Positions 22,870 to 34,999 are shown, numbered from the stretch's first letter. The stretch is DNA of 64,000 bases from Dermanyssus gallinae (GCA_003439945.1 QVRM01005607.1:864001-928000); one strand, 5' to 3'. Program-made: numbers and translations. The notes: generated by a model from the letters alone, not told the origin.

Positions 22870-25560
22870 AATAGAATGAACTAGGTCCTTGACACCCAAA
22901 CGGAACATAGGGGTCCTAGGAAATCCTTCTGCTCTAGCTCACTTACCGGCACCACGAGGTTGTCCGGAAACACGAAGTGAGATAGGTTATGGTCTTAAGC
23001 CTGTCAGGCGGGGTGCGGTAACTAGAGGGCGTGAGATATAACGGGTTCGCTCTGATGCAGTTAAATGATTTCGTTGAGTCGAGTTTCAGCAGAATCCCAA
23101 GTAAATCACACGATCCTATAAAGGTGCGGGTGGAAGGTTATTAAATAAATAAGTATAATTTATTTCCCAATACATACGTAGACCCCTCCGGAGATCCGCT
23201 GTGCAAAGTGTGACATGTTCAAATACGGGATGTTCTAATGTTACGCGGTTCTACTCAGTGAGCACAAGTTTATCGAATGACTAGGCCTTTTTGCGACATC
23301 ATTGGGGAGTCGAAGACAGTCCTCACAACCTGAGAGAAAAAAACCCGACCTAGCCGCTTAGGAAGTGCGGAGACCAAAATACACACATGCTATACCATAA
23401 ACAAAAAAAACACCTGGCGTGTAGCATAATTAATTATTTACACCAAAGTATTTTAGTTAGCACTAAGCTGGCGCAAGATATCACGGCACTATACGTAGTT
23501 GTTTGGATTAATCACCTCTACGAGATGCAACCAGCAACTACCGTCTAGTGTAAAATTTATTTTCCACGTTTTGCAGTATTTCGTCAAGCGAGTTTTGATT
23601 GCTAATTTCGGTGTTATTACTGTTCATTTGCTTGCTGTGTTTTGTTGTTCATAGCAACCCGACAGTTGTTGCCGTCTCTAGCCGCTGTAAGATTGGTAGG
23701 ATTGGTACTACCCGCACAGCCATTAAGAGGATGTCCACGGTCGGCTGTGTTGAATGACTCATCGGTATCCTTAGCAATAGTATGCCAGCCAAACTGTCAG
23801 CAGCCTGGCTAATCAACGCAAAACCGGGAGACGAATTGTGACGACGGGAACCCAAAATGTTCATGTAGCACCTTCAATTATAGCATATTTCGATTGAGCT
23901 ATTGCAGCAAGGAAGGAATGAAAAACTTTCTGGCATGTGAGCACAGCTGACCCGTTTAAAGTACGGATTGATCTCGTGGCGCTCTTCGCGTCGAACTTTG
24001 ACACGACAAAACGTTTGACCCCATAGAAAATGACCCTTTGATATGTGGTCATGCGATTTTTCCTTTTTTTTCATTTCAACATCACCTATCGTCCGATTGA
24101 CAATAGGGTACGCGCGGTACAGGCTGCACTGTATTGTCGTCGTCGCTGTTAGTGATAATATATGCGTATGAAAAAGTAAGAGTAACAATATCTAACAATA
24201 TTAATCTACCGAAAATATGTTAACAGAAAAGCAAAGTGCAAAAACCCTGTCCTATTAAGTGTGTTCTGGAATACGCATGCGTAAGGGTTTCTGTTTAATT
24301 GCCTAAGGCTTTGTTCTGTTTGTAAACTGGTAAGAACACAGCACGATATGCAGCGCGATCATGCAGCTAATGCAGCAAGGGAAGCCCTAAGAGTCTAAGT
24401 CAGTCCCTAGTTCAAAGAACTAGAGAAGACCAATTCTGAATGCCATTTTTTCTTCTGTCCGTAGGTGTCCCAAAGAAAGATATCTGTCTTAAAGAAATCA
24501 TTAATCTTATAAATTTCTTTGCAAACTTAAACAAAAATCTCCTTTGTTTCGCATTTTGCATGAGCTGATCATTCTCGACTTTAAATCTTTCCAATTCAAA
24601 TCGTTTCCGATAGACATGTTTTAGATTTCTTCTGCGTCCACGATGATAACTAGGCGCTTTTATAGTATGTGTGCTGGTTTGATCCAAGTTTAACAATTAC
24701 GCACTTTTCTTTGCCAAGCCTTCCTTATAGAAGACCAAACATTTTAATTCAGATTTAACTACCTGGTCTCCAAAAAATCCACATCTGACCGAATTTAAAT
24801 TCGGAGCCTAGCGGAGATGAACCCTTTTCACTTCGACACGAAACAAGAACATCCGTTTTTCTACAGAGCAGTCTTTGTGTATAATCTGCACAACCATGTA
24901 CATACATTCGATCATTTTTAAAATTTGACTGAGTATGTTCACAGAGACACTGCAATAGTAACGACAATCGATTTAGATTCATGGCTGCAGCCCATTTCAA
25001 CACGACTACGACCTTCATTTTATTCAGTGAAAGTCGACTACTTCTTATCTTAATGCATTCGACAACGATAACGATAAAAACTATCATGGTGATGACGATG
25101 TTCAACGAAGAGACCTGCTCGTTAATGATTTCCCTGTTTAGAACGGATGGATGTTTCAAACGGTCTGCCCAGCGTAGCCTCGGCCTTCCTCACAGAAAAA
25201 AAAACTGAGTGCCACGTCGTGCACACATCGTTTTATGTGCGAGCGACATCTTTAACAGAGCGTATATAACTTACTCTGCAAAAGTTGTAACCGTGACGTC
25301 ATGTCCCTACGCAACATTTGTGTTTAAACACTCTATTAAAATGTCCTGATGAGACACTAAATTAAGTGAGAGCTATTAAGAAAACGATCATATCGTTAAC
25401 ACTGTGTACGCTTACTTATTTTTATTACACATTATGCTAGTAAACGTTACGCAACACAATAACCTGTAGATAAGCCGGCCGCTATTATTGTGCCACTTGG
25501 TGTTTATCATATAGCAAGGAACACGTTTAGTTTTTTTTTATATAGAACAAAATGTATTTA
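22870..25560. other. Long stretch without recognisable features
   Basis: Several frames of 60-134 codons occur, for example 23874-24188 (-), 24412-24696 (-) and 24755-25159 (-). None has a recognisable domain and all lie in AT-rich DNA. I found no arrays or transposon ends. Confidence 0.35.
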
Positions 25561-25639
25561 TTCAATATAGTCAATTATTTACGGTCGGAACATGACACTT
25601 GGGTCCCTGCGAACGTGTGCACCAATACGGTGGGTCCAG

Positions 25640-27430
25640 TGTAGGGACCAGCCATTTCTAGAGGGTTCCCCGAACCGAGGCCGCATTGCCCCATTGCACA
25701 TCCAGAAATCGGCGCTGTCTGAGGAAATCACCCGCTCGCTTATCTCCGCTGGCTAGGATCAGCCGCTTCCCGACCTTCTGTAGCAAACTGCGAGTGAACG
25801 GACCCGGCCCGCCAAAGGTCTCGAAGGCAAGTGGGTAAAACTCGTACGGGTACTCGATGTTCTGGTACTGCCAGCACCGACCATTGAAGGGGCTAATGCA
25901 TGAGTCAGTAACTGTCGCGTCCCAAACCAGCATGCATCCGCGCTCGAACGGGGTTAAGGTCAGGCCCTCCCTGTCTAGTCCGACCGGTTATAGGATGCAC
26001 GGTAGACCACAGGATCGTAGAGCTCTGCTGAAGGTTTCGTTCAGGGCTTGGTGTCTTGCTCGCCTACCTGCGCTGACGATACAGGACATCTGGCTGGACG
26101 ACGCCTCCGCAGACGCAGGCATGAGTGTACACAAGGTCTGTCCCCAAACGAAGTCGGACCACGATCCTCACCGACTCGTCATCTACCAGGATCTCGATCC
26201 GGGCACAGGGAATGGCGTGAAGCCATGCGCTTGCCCCCTTGGAGGAGGCGGCGCGCAGCCTGGCCTTATGGGCGTCTGCGGTGCATCCTGCAATAAGGTT
26301 TTCGATTGTTTGCTCATATACAGTTGCCAGGCCACTCCGCTCAGCGAATTCAATGACTTGGTCGATGTCCCTTAGAACTATATCGGGGGAAGACCACCGT
26401 CGTCCAAGTACCATACGTTTAAAAGGCACTCAAGAGAATCGAATAACTCTTTGGTAGCCAGGCAGAACAGGGAGGACCCGATGGGTAGCTTGCTGAAACA
26501 TACTTGGGGCATAGGCTTTCAGAGCACTCAATAAGTGGTTCCTCCAAATTCTGTTAAAGGCATTCCTGAGGTCAAGCTTGACCACAAGAGTAGCTTTAGA
26601 GCGTGACTCCAGGAAGGACCGAGTCAAGTGCACCGCGGTGTCGCATCTTCCCGGTGTCGCAACCTATGATAATGGACACCAAAAGTACGTGAGATATCTG
26701 CCTTGTTCTCAAAGATGCAAATTGTTGCCGCCAGCCTCCGGATTGCAGATGAACATGCGATGGGTCTTACGCTGCCATCTTTCTTCTTCAGGACGAAAAG
26801 CCAGGCCTCAAAGAAGAGGGGTCGCCATTCGGAGAGTGGCGAACCCCAGCGAATAAAATCAACGACTTTGGTCAGGGTAGCCGCAAGCCGGTCGGCGGCA
26901 GCTCCTAGAGCGGGAGGCAGCAGGTCTTGTAGGAGCTGTGGTCTGACAAAATCGAGGACGGCGGCTGAGCTTCGCAAAAACGTTTTCATGGCAGACTGAA
27001 CATTGTCGCCTTGATGGCAAAGGCACGTGAGGATGGCCAGGCTAGGATAGAGGTGAAGGCGCGGGGGGTGCTTATCCCACAGCAAAGCCGTCTTGCTGGG
27101 CTTTTGCGCCAACGTGTCTTCTGAGATTAAGACCCTGGCCGCCGAAGAAACGTCGCCTTCCGAGAGCTTGGTAATGGCTAGCCGGATGGTGTCAACTGTT
27201 CGCTGCCGTGGACGTAGGTTTGAAGAAGGGCTACTGCCATCGTCAAACCGTCTCCCATGAGGAAAGTCGCGGATGTTCTTCCGGACAATAATCGCATATG
27301 ACCAGTCATCCTTCCCGCCATCGGGTAGGCGGAGGGCAATGGGCGCGAAGGAGAACAGGGAAAGCCAGGCCGTGTCGTCATTGTTCTCTGCGACTGAACA
27401 CAATACCTTAGTAGACTCTTTGGCCACTTG
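25640..27430 (-). pseudogene. LINE family C: non-LTR-type RT element with YLDD motif
   Basis: Reading 27427-26624 on the minus strand gives the N-terminal linker (EGDVSSAARVL, then WDKHPP). RPLFFEAWLFVLKKKDG and VRPIACSSAIRRLAATI follow, matching the conserved RT segment RPIAVGxxxRRLAAK. After a frameshift, 26590-26450 gives VVKLDLRNAFNRIWRNHLL. The expected QGDPLGP-type segment is absent. WYLDDG, the catalytic motif, lies at about 26420-26403. Then 26380-26080 gives the post-RT domain with VDDESVRIVVRLRLG. Finally 25935-25660 starts MLVWDATVTD, a conserved C-terminal module that I tentatively link to a nuclease function. Several frameshifts and one internal deletion make it dead. Two more fragments of the family are in the window. 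Confidence 0.75.
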
Positions 27431-27570
27431 CCGACATACTGATTTTGGCGAAATGCGGACCCACCGCCAGCGGCGAGTGACATTTGCATAACGCTGATTA
27501 GCCCAACCGCATTAACCGATAGTTTAAGGGCTGTGACTCGCGTCGTCAATGGTATAGGCAATCCCTCCAG

Positions 27571-27590
27571 AGGGGGGGGGGGGGGGGGAG
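27571..27590 (+). repeat. Run of 17 G residues
   Basis: An uninterrupted G17 tract at about 27572-27588 lies just upstream (minus-strand sense) of the LINE C reading frame. On the minus strand it reads as poly-Pro. Confidence 0.9.
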
Positions 27591-27599
27591 GCGACACTC

Positions 27600-28860
27600 T
27601 TAGTTATAAACACAAAGGCCGATGAATGAAGTTATTCTGCGCAGAATTATTGTGGGCCAATAATGTTGTTTAGTGGTCCATGCATAAGAAGTGACCTACG
27701 TGACCCACGAAATGGTCTAGGTCTCAAGGTGTGTCAGAGCAGACAGTTTGAGTTGGTGCGGTTAATCCACCTATTTCTAATGCATTTCATCATACATCAG
27801 CGATCTGCTGCTAAGAGCTAAAATTCGCGACAAAAAAGAAACTGTAAGCAGCGGAGGCTCCGGACTCCGGAGAACTTCGGACTCTGGAAACTCCGGAGAT
27901 GGACAAGATGTATATTAATTGATTTATTATTCGCTTGACATGGTTTATCTAAATACACATGTCACTCTTATACATGAGGGGCACTCAGAGCGGCAACACA
28001 ATTATACGAGTATATTAGTGAGACACACAGTGGAACTGTGCACCTCAGGATTTAGGTACGATTTTAATTAACCTTTAGAAGAAGTAACGAATAAGTAAGG
28101 AATAAGTTATCTTAAAGCAAGGGACAAGCCACACCCGCAATCTAGTTTTTTTTTACAGAGGCGCATATTATAGTTCGAACACAATATAAAGAATATATAT
28201 ATAATGTTTAGGAACATCTTTACGAGTTAAAACTTTGTCAGACTGGACAATATTATAGTATAAGAAGATAATGTTCCTGTTCATTGCCAGTAGATGCTGT
28301 AGATGCTTGTGCACTGGGCCACCCAGGTAGATGCACGTCGAATGGAAAAAAAATAGATGGGAGGGGCAACTAAAAGACCACGGTGACGTAGTAGACGAAA
28401 GTTGTCTAAAATGAGTTTCATCAAACGGTCTTCATTTGCGGCGGCTGTAACTTCTCTAAACTGCCCCCGAACACAGCCAGACTGGACGAGCTAGATCCGA
28501 GCTAGATGCTTCGCCTTTAGATAAGCCTGGAAGTGTCGGCATGCTGAGGACACGATCCTCGTTTTCTGTCGTGGCCAGCTTGGGCGCACGCAAGCAAGCG
28601 ACCCCCGCAGCCGTCTATCCAATGACGTCTGTGTCATGGCAGCACAGCACGGCTGGTGGCAGCCTCGGAACGCTGTGAGTCACTGAACGAACTGCGGCTG
28701 TTGCGACCGGAGCCCTTTTAGAACGCCCAGAGCAGGCGGTCGATTGGACTATTTGGGCGAAACGTGACACGAATCGCCTTTAGCGTCTACACCGGTTGCG
28801 GTCATTCATAATCGGTTCAAGTCGGCCGGGCGACGTTGGCTTTGTAAGCAACGCACTGCG
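27600..28860. other. No recognisable feature, GC-rich second half
   Basis: About 27850-27905 contains several CTCCGGA-type short repeats. About 28440-28860 is GC-rich, with weak, unconvincing resemblance to a LINE C-terminal region (HAEDT near 28540). Confidence 0.3.
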
Positions 28861-28865
28861 CTGAG

Positions 28866-29150
28866 GTGCTGCTTAATAGGCTTCGCAAGCGACAGTGTCG
28901 GAGATTGGCCACAATGAAGAATGACTACTATAAGCTATCCTTTAGAATTTGTTCTTCTTCGTCTGCCCATGTCGACATGCGTTCTTCCATCTCAAGGGAG
29001 GTTCTCCGGCGGCCGAGAGCAGTAACAGCACAGTCGTTGCTGCAACGAGCATCACTGAGCAAGGCGTTCGTGTAAGAGGAAGCTAAAGATGAAAAACTCC
29101 TTCTTCTTTCAATTTTGCTTCCATATACTGAGATCACGTACATATTTGTG
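28866..29150. other. Unrecognised open segment
   Basis: Frames at 28866-29075 (+) and 29143-28928 (-) overlap. The sequence is balanced in composition and the minus frame is rich in Ser and Glu. No motif supports either strand. Confidence 0.2.
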
Positions 29151-29192
29151 TGTCATATAGTTTGTAGAAGCCTTACTGATAGACTCGATTTT

Positions 29193-29262
29193 CTATATAT
29201 ATATTTATATATATATATATATATATATATGTGCGTGTATTTATGTGCGTGTGTGTGTGTGA
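29193..29262. repeat. TA microsatellite followed by GT tract
   Basis: TA repeats to about 29230, then TGTGCGTG and GTGTGT repeats to about 29262. Confidence 0.9.
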
Positions 29263-29723
29263 TTAAGTCGTGATAATTTGTGTGTTTGTGTTAATTCTAT
29301 GATAATGATCTGTCAACTTATTTAGAAAAAAATTGTCTGTCAATTGCGGGGTTGGGTGTATTGCGAGAAATACCCCGTCTCCCCTTAGAAATGAGTTTCA
29401 ACTTGGAAGCGCCAGCTGTGTTCACCGTTCGCCACGACGACGGCGGCAAGCGTTCTAGACGCCGTCAGCACAGCCGGCCTTCGTCAATGCTCTCACGGTA
29501 TCGCATGCAGCTACGTTGTGTGCAATGGATGATTCGTGTAGATTCGTTCCGAAAAGGCGAATCGAAAATAGAGTGATGATGGAAACGAATCAGTTGTGAT
29601 ACGAGCTATTGTAGTACACATGTAGGGAAAACTTTGTGTGCGTCTTAAAAAGACTCTTCACGACGACTGGAAAAGAAAGCGATTTTAAAAACCGATTACG
29701 CCACACGTTTTTTTTCTTTTCAG

Positions 29724-29926
29724 TCGACGTCATATTTATTAAGTTGGAAGGAATTGCAGCGGCAGCAGCAGCAGTAGCAGCATCAAGCAGCTTCCCTTCT
29801 TTGGCAGGAGCGGCATTGCACGACATTGCTAGCGTGTCAGGCAAAACCCAGTCGCCGACGGCTCTGTCAAACTGTGTCGATGGATCGGGCGAGGACGCGA
29901 GCACAGAAACTACGGCGGGAAAGTAG
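29724..29926 (+). other. Possible terminal exon after a splice-acceptor-like site
   Basis: At about 29704-29723 a strong pyrimidine tract ends in CAG, an excellent splice-acceptor shape. The frame that follows (29726-29926) encodes about 66 residues, including a poly-Ala run interrupted by Val (GCA/GCG codons near 29757-29790), and ends in TAG. I recognise no domain and see no matching upstream donor. A GCA triplet repeat next to a chance acceptor is equally possible. Confidence 0.25.
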
Positions 29927-30500
29927 ATGTGTACGTAACAACGAAAAATCAACGCATGGCGAAGATGAAGAGAAAGAAGAAAAAAAAACCAGAGAAAACG
30001 CCAGAAGCAGCAGCAGCAGCAGGAGAAAAATAAACGTCAACATTGCATCGAAACAACAACAGATAAGAAAAAATCGAAGAGGAGGAAAAAGAAGATGGAA
30101 TAAGAGAAGACATTACCAATTCGAACGGCACGCAGCAGCAGCAATTGCAGCGAGCGGAGTGATATGAAGAGTCTATTAGCGTTTTGGTCGTTGGTAGATC
30201 GAATGTGAAGCGTGCTAAAATGTGTTTGTGATGAACGCTATTGGGAGTGACCAATGCTGCTGTATTAATAATTATGGAGGGACAACTATATGCAGGACAA
30301 TTGAACATGTGTTGGGTAAGCTGCACCCGAATACTCGCCATGCCAATCTAGTCATTCCTTATTCGGATTTAAGTGATGGGATAAACAAGATTCTGTTTAA
30401 GCAATGATCTGTATCAACAAATGACTAGAATTACGCGGGTACTGATCCGGGCATACTATGAAATATATCTGTTATTTTATACCCGATACTTTTGTATCAT
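29927..30500. other. Purine-rich unrecognised sequence
   Basis: About 29960-30130 is A/G-rich with GAAGAA and AGCAGC triplets, open as Lys/Arg/Glu/Ser-rich protein on the plus strand and Ser/Phe-rich on the minus strand. No known motif. Confidence 0.3.
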
Positions 30501-30525
30501 AACGTTATATGTATATATATATATA

Positions 30526-31612
30526 CAGGGTGTTGCAGAAATTTTTCATAATAGAATATACAAATTGTAGAGCTCGTTAAAGCAAATATTTTTTCCAATG
30601 GAACATGGTCTCTGAGAAGTCTTGTTTCGGAGTGAGAGCGAAATTACTACAATTTGTGACACTAGTGTTTTTGCCCGACATAGGAGCATAAAATGTGCTG
30701 TTGCGAGACAACCAGTCCTCCTATACAGAAACTAAACACACTGTCGGGTTCGTGAGATTGAGATGAGAGAAAATTCTGCTTCCTCCGAAGAATATACAAG
30801 ACCGGTCAGAAGATGCGACACGGTCGTTTAGAAGAGAATTCGTCAAAAATGAAGTTTTTTATTAGCTTTCACGCCAAATACTTCAGAATCATAACCCTAC
30901 GACCACCCACGTGTTCAAAGCTAACATATTCAGCAAATGCGCATTTCACGACGATCATTTTGGTACCAAACTTATGGCAATACGAGCTGTGGTTGCAGAG
31001 TAATTACGATTTTTCGGTGGGATGTCCAGATTAAGTGCATGAAAAATGACTGTGTGGCGACGTTCACTACCGCCGACGTGTCGCGCGACAGCCGCAGCGC
31101 GTCATTTTCATGCACTTAATCTCGACATGTTCGACGAAAAATCGTAATTATTCTGCAACCACAGCTCGTATTGCCATAAGTTTGGTACCAAAATGATCGT
31201 CGTGAAATGCGCATTTGCTGAATATGTTAGCTTTGAACACGTGGGTGGTCGTAGGGTTATGATTCTGAAGTATTTGGCGTGAAAGCTAATAAAAAACTTC
31301 ATTTTTGACGAATTCTCTTCTAAACGACCGTGTCGCATCTTCTGACCGGTCTTGTATATTCTTCGGAGGAAGCAGAATTTTCTCACATACCCGACACTGT
31401 GTTTAGTTTCTGTATAGGAAGACTGGTTGTCTCGCAACAGCACATTTTATGCTCCTATGTCGGGCAAAAACACTAGTGTCACAAATTGTAGTAATTTCGC
31501 TCTCACTCCGAAACAAGACTTCTCAGAGACCACGTTCCATTGGAAAAAATATTTGCTTTAACGAGCTCTACAATTTGTATATTCTATTATGAAAAATTTC
31601 TGCAACACCCTG
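30526..31612. mobile_element. 1,087-bp near-perfect palindromic transposon (foldback/MITE)
   Basis: The element begins CAGGGTGTTGCAGAAATTT at 30526 and ends with its exact complement at 31612. The two arms, each about 510-530 bases, are reverse complements with only scattered mismatches. The unpaired centre is at about 31050-31095. TA flanks both ends (30524-30525 and 31613-31614), as expected for Tc1/mariner-type target duplication. Open frames in the arms mirror one another and encode nothing recognisable, so it must rely on transposase made elsewhere. The CAGGGTG end resembles ends of mariner-type elements. Confidence 0.85.
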
Positions 31613-31636
31613 TATATATATATATATATATATATA
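31613..31636. repeat. TA microsatellite between two transposons
   Basis: Twelve TA units separate the palindromic element from the Tc1-like element. Flanking TA tracts lie at about 30510-30525 and 33233-33260. Confidence 0.95.
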
Positions 31637-33232
31637 CAGTCACTGAAAAAATATAGGGCCACCCATGTTTGCCGCATTTCACGCATTTATTATAACCGAT
31701 TGTGTAAAGATCATAATGATACATGATCACAGAGTAACAGCGGATACTTTTATCGACATTTGGAGTATCGGGTTACCTTAAAACACGAGATTTCGACATT
31801 TGGCACAGCTACGCTGCGAAAAAATTATAAAGTCACCACCAAGATGCATGTCTTAGCGAGTGAATTGAGTGGAATAACAACGTTTGGGCTCATTTCACGG
31901 CACCTAACAACTATACTTAATATTTAGTGAACTTCCCATTACGTCGGATAGCTTCAAAAATGCGGTTTGGTATAGTGTTGAACAAATTTTGGATGACGTC
32001 CTGCGAGAGCTCGTCCCAAGCCTTCACACTTGCTTTTTTTTAGTTCTACCTGGTTCGAAAATTGTTTTTCGTCGGTGTAAACCTTTCGGGCGAGCCAGCC
32101 CCATACATTTTCGATAATATTAAGACCAGGTGAGACTGCAGGCCAGCGTAGGACCTCAATGTGGCGTTGTTCGAACCAGCTTTCGATCAACTTAGCAGTG
32201 TGAATCGGGGCATTATCGTGTTGAAAAACAAAGTCGGGTCCTCCCATCAGCTCAAAATGTGCGGATTGCTCTTCTAGTTGATCCCTATAGCGCGTCGAAT
32301 TAACACAACCGTCTAAACACACAATCGGCGACCTTGTATAATACCCGACAGCGGCCCAGATCATCACCGAACCGCCACCTGAGTGCCGTTTTGACAAAAA
32401 ACGTTCTTCCTTGCGCACATTGTGGAAATAATAGCTAATCCATCCGGTCCATCACAATTGAACTTTTTTTCATCTGAAAAGAGCACTCGGTGCCATTCAG
32501 TGGTCCATAACATCGTAACCTAGGCAAAGTCGAGACGAGCTTTCTGATGCTCAGCGGTCAATCGTGGTATTCTCTCAAGTTTTTTTCTCGTGAGCCAAAG
32601 TGTCTTCCTAAGGAGGTTTTGCACATTTCGCACGTTTGCACACCGGCCGCCGCCGCAATTGCCTTTGCCGAGAGCACAGAGTTCGAGGCTATCTTCAAAA
32701 TTGCGCGCTTGTTTCGTTCCGAAATGGCATTTGGACGCCCCGGACTCTTTTTTACGCCGTATTTTTCACCCAAATTCACGAAGTTGTTCACTACTTGGCG
32801 AAAACGCCCCAATCGACGGGAAATTTGCCGATTAGAGAGGCCTTATAAGCCGACATCCTTATAAGCCTTGATTTGGATATTTTCGTCACTCGTGAGACGC
32901 CGACCCAAACCCATCGTTTCAGCACAGAAAAATTTCTGGTAGGAGGTCTGCTTTCGTTTCCGTCGAGCCGTGAAATGAGCCCAAACGTTGTTATTCCACT
33001 CAGTTCACTCGCTAAGACATGCATTTTGGTGGTGACATTATAATTTTTTTGCAGCGTAGCTGTGCCAAATGTCGAAATCTCGTGTTTTAAGGTAACCCGA
33101 TACTCCAAATGTCGATAAAAGTATCCGCTGTTACTCTGTGAGCATGTATCATTATGATCTTTACACAATCGGTTATAATAAATGCGTGAAATGTGGCAAA
33201 CATGGGTGGCCCTATATTTTTTTCAGTGACTG
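31637..33232 (-). mobile_element. Tc1-like transposon with 264-bp terminal inverted repeats
   Basis: Both ends start CAGTCACTGAAAAAA when read inward. The left repeat is 31637-31900 and the right repeat 32969-33232, nearly identical over 264 bases. TA dinucleotides flank both ends. Inside is one minus-strand transposase gene (separate entry). Long inverted repeats of this size are at the high end for Tc1 elements, which often have shorter ones. The strong similarity of the two ends suggests the copy is not very old, although its transposase is already broken. Confidence 0.9.
31954..32914 (-). pseudogene. Tc1-family transposase, frameshifted
   Basis: The start is the ATG at 32914, giving MGLGRRLTSDENIQIKAYKD. 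An in-frame TAA follows about 25 codons in. The helix-turn-helix DNA-binding region follows (GRFRQVVNNFVNLG, then SPGRPNAISERNKRAILKIA). The frame then shifts near 32560. The first catalytic Asp is in LFSDEKKFN (about 32480-32455), with another shift around 32420. The last part is open: GGGSVMIWAAVG, QHDNAPIH (second Asp) and SPGLNIIENVWGWLARK (Glu). The D-D34E spacing places it in Tc1 rather than mariner. All catalytic residues survive but the frame does not, so no full protein can be made. Confidence 0.85.
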
Positions 33233-33260
33233 TATATAGATATATATATATATATATATA

Positions 33261-34008
33261 TTTTTTTTTTTTATACTATTATATTTCTCTATTGAGGAGG
33301 GAGTGTTCCTTTTAAAAGCGTGATTACGATCATAACACGACAGGCGTGCCAAGAAAAGTAATGTTTCTTAACTGTAATATTGTCGATAATATGTTTAATA
33401 AGTTCGTTTGCACGCTGTAATTAATAAATTGATTTCCAAAAATAACGCTAGATTAGCAAATTATGCCAATGTGATAAATATGCAACTAAGACAAGCAATA
33501 TACTTTGGGGATTTGAAGAAGTCGATTGGATTTTAGAGATTATATGTTTTTCTTAGATATTAAAGAAAGAAGAGAATATAATGGCACTAAAAACATGTAA
33601 CGCGCTTATCACTGATGAAACCTCCAAAACAAACGTGTCCTGTTCCTCTAATGATCAGTTCTATTGTCTATTGTCATCATCATTAATATGTTCTTCTTTA
33701 TTTGTATTGAAATATAATATATTGGAGCAAATAAATAAACTCGCCTCTAAGTGCAGTCTTACCCCGGGCCTTATCGCTCCAATGTTTTATAAAAAAAGTG
33801 GCGCATGTTATAAAATACCCACTTCCGTTAATTTATGCCAACTTCTACGAATGTGGTATTGTGCCATTATTTTCGACAGTTCGTAATTATGCCTCTACAC
33901 AGAACGAAGTGCAATGTTGATAGCCTAAAGTCGCATCGGTAACATAAGGGTCGCGTCGGGAGGACAAGAGAGGGAAAACCTTAATTGAATGGACAGCTAG
34001 TCTGGACC

Positions 34009-34009
<1 letters not shown>
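33261..34009. other. No recognisable feature
   Basis: AT-rich. The frame at 33581-33886 (+) has no known motif. Confidence 0.4.

Positions 34010-34036
<27 letters not shown>
34010..34036. repeat. TA microsatellite
   Basis: Thirteen TA dinucleotides just before LINE D. Confidence 0.95.
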
Positions 34037-34040
<4 letters not shown>

Positions 34041-34049
34041 GACTACAAA

Positions 34050-34995
34050 GACCCGACTTTCCACAGAGCAGGATTTCAGTCAACGGTCGATCTAACACTA
34101 TGCAGCGATACAATGGCCACCAAAATTAAAAAAATAGACAGTACTCATCGAAAAAGAAAAGATCGGCGATCATTGTTATATTGACTTTACGATGATGCTG
34201 CTAAACAAAACGCACTACAGGATCTACAGTTGCTAAGCAAAACGCACTACAGGATTAAAGACGAAGAGATCTTCAAGAGCAAACTTAAGAAAGCAATCCT
34301 CACAGCTCTCCCCTCGCACACAAGAAAAACAGCACGACACCCTTACCAGAGCCTGCACCAGGGCTATTAAACCCCCTTACACTGGAAGGGCTGCAACTGG
34401 AAGGTATGCATGCCAACCAAATTACTGGTGGAAGAGCGCGGAAACGGACAGATTGTAACAGAGCCACAAGAGGGCATATAAATGCCATAAGATCCGGGAG
34501 GCCGAGATCCTCGCCTTAGAAAATTGTAAAACAAGTAGAGCGCTTTAAAAAAAAAGCAATAGGAAAGCAGAAAGCTCTGCTGACTACAAAGAATACATTA
34601 CGTAAGATCATGCAGAAGGCTGTACAAAATGGTCAGATGAATGCGCGGGCAGCCCCCAAAAGCTATGCCAAATACAAACGCCGTACACATTTTAAGCAGA
34701 CTGTTTCCACAACATGCACATTTCAATAGGGAGGCATACGTCAGAAAAGGGACACCTTCAGAAGGAGAGCGATTTCCGCCTATCACACGCGCGGAGGTAA
34801 TGGTGGTAGTGGAGAGGCTCAAACCAGGCTGTTCTTCGGGACCCGACGGCAATCTGCATGTAGCGGTCAAGACGCTCTTTAAAGAACAGCCGTATGTCTA
34901 ATCGGCAGTATTCATCAAGACGATATCAAGTGGGAAAATGCATAAAGACTGGAAGAGAGCCTGATTCCCAAATGTAACAGAGGGTTTTTTCCTGA
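34050..34995 (+). pseudogene. LINE family D relic (endonuclease end to RT start)
   Basis: The plus strand starts with GFQSTVDLTLCSDTMA, matching the SxIDLTFxSxxLA segment near the end of the APE-type endonuclease domain. It runs through a decayed linker. A clear frame at about 34641-34901 reads FPPITRAEVMVVVERLKPG and then CSSGPDGN, the conserved PITxxEIxxAIxxLKPGKAPGPDG entry to the reverse transcriptase. HKDWKRA follows near 34945. Stops and a short direct duplication (about 34195-34258) interrupt it, and RT catalytic motifs are absent. An R1/jockey-type relic. Confidence 0.65.
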
Positions 34996-34999
34996 CAGG

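Noticed and set aside
28440..28860. Another LINE C-terminal fragment
   Set aside because: Only a few residues (HAEDT and nearby Cys) resemble the usual knuckle, and the surrounding sequence does not align with any family here.
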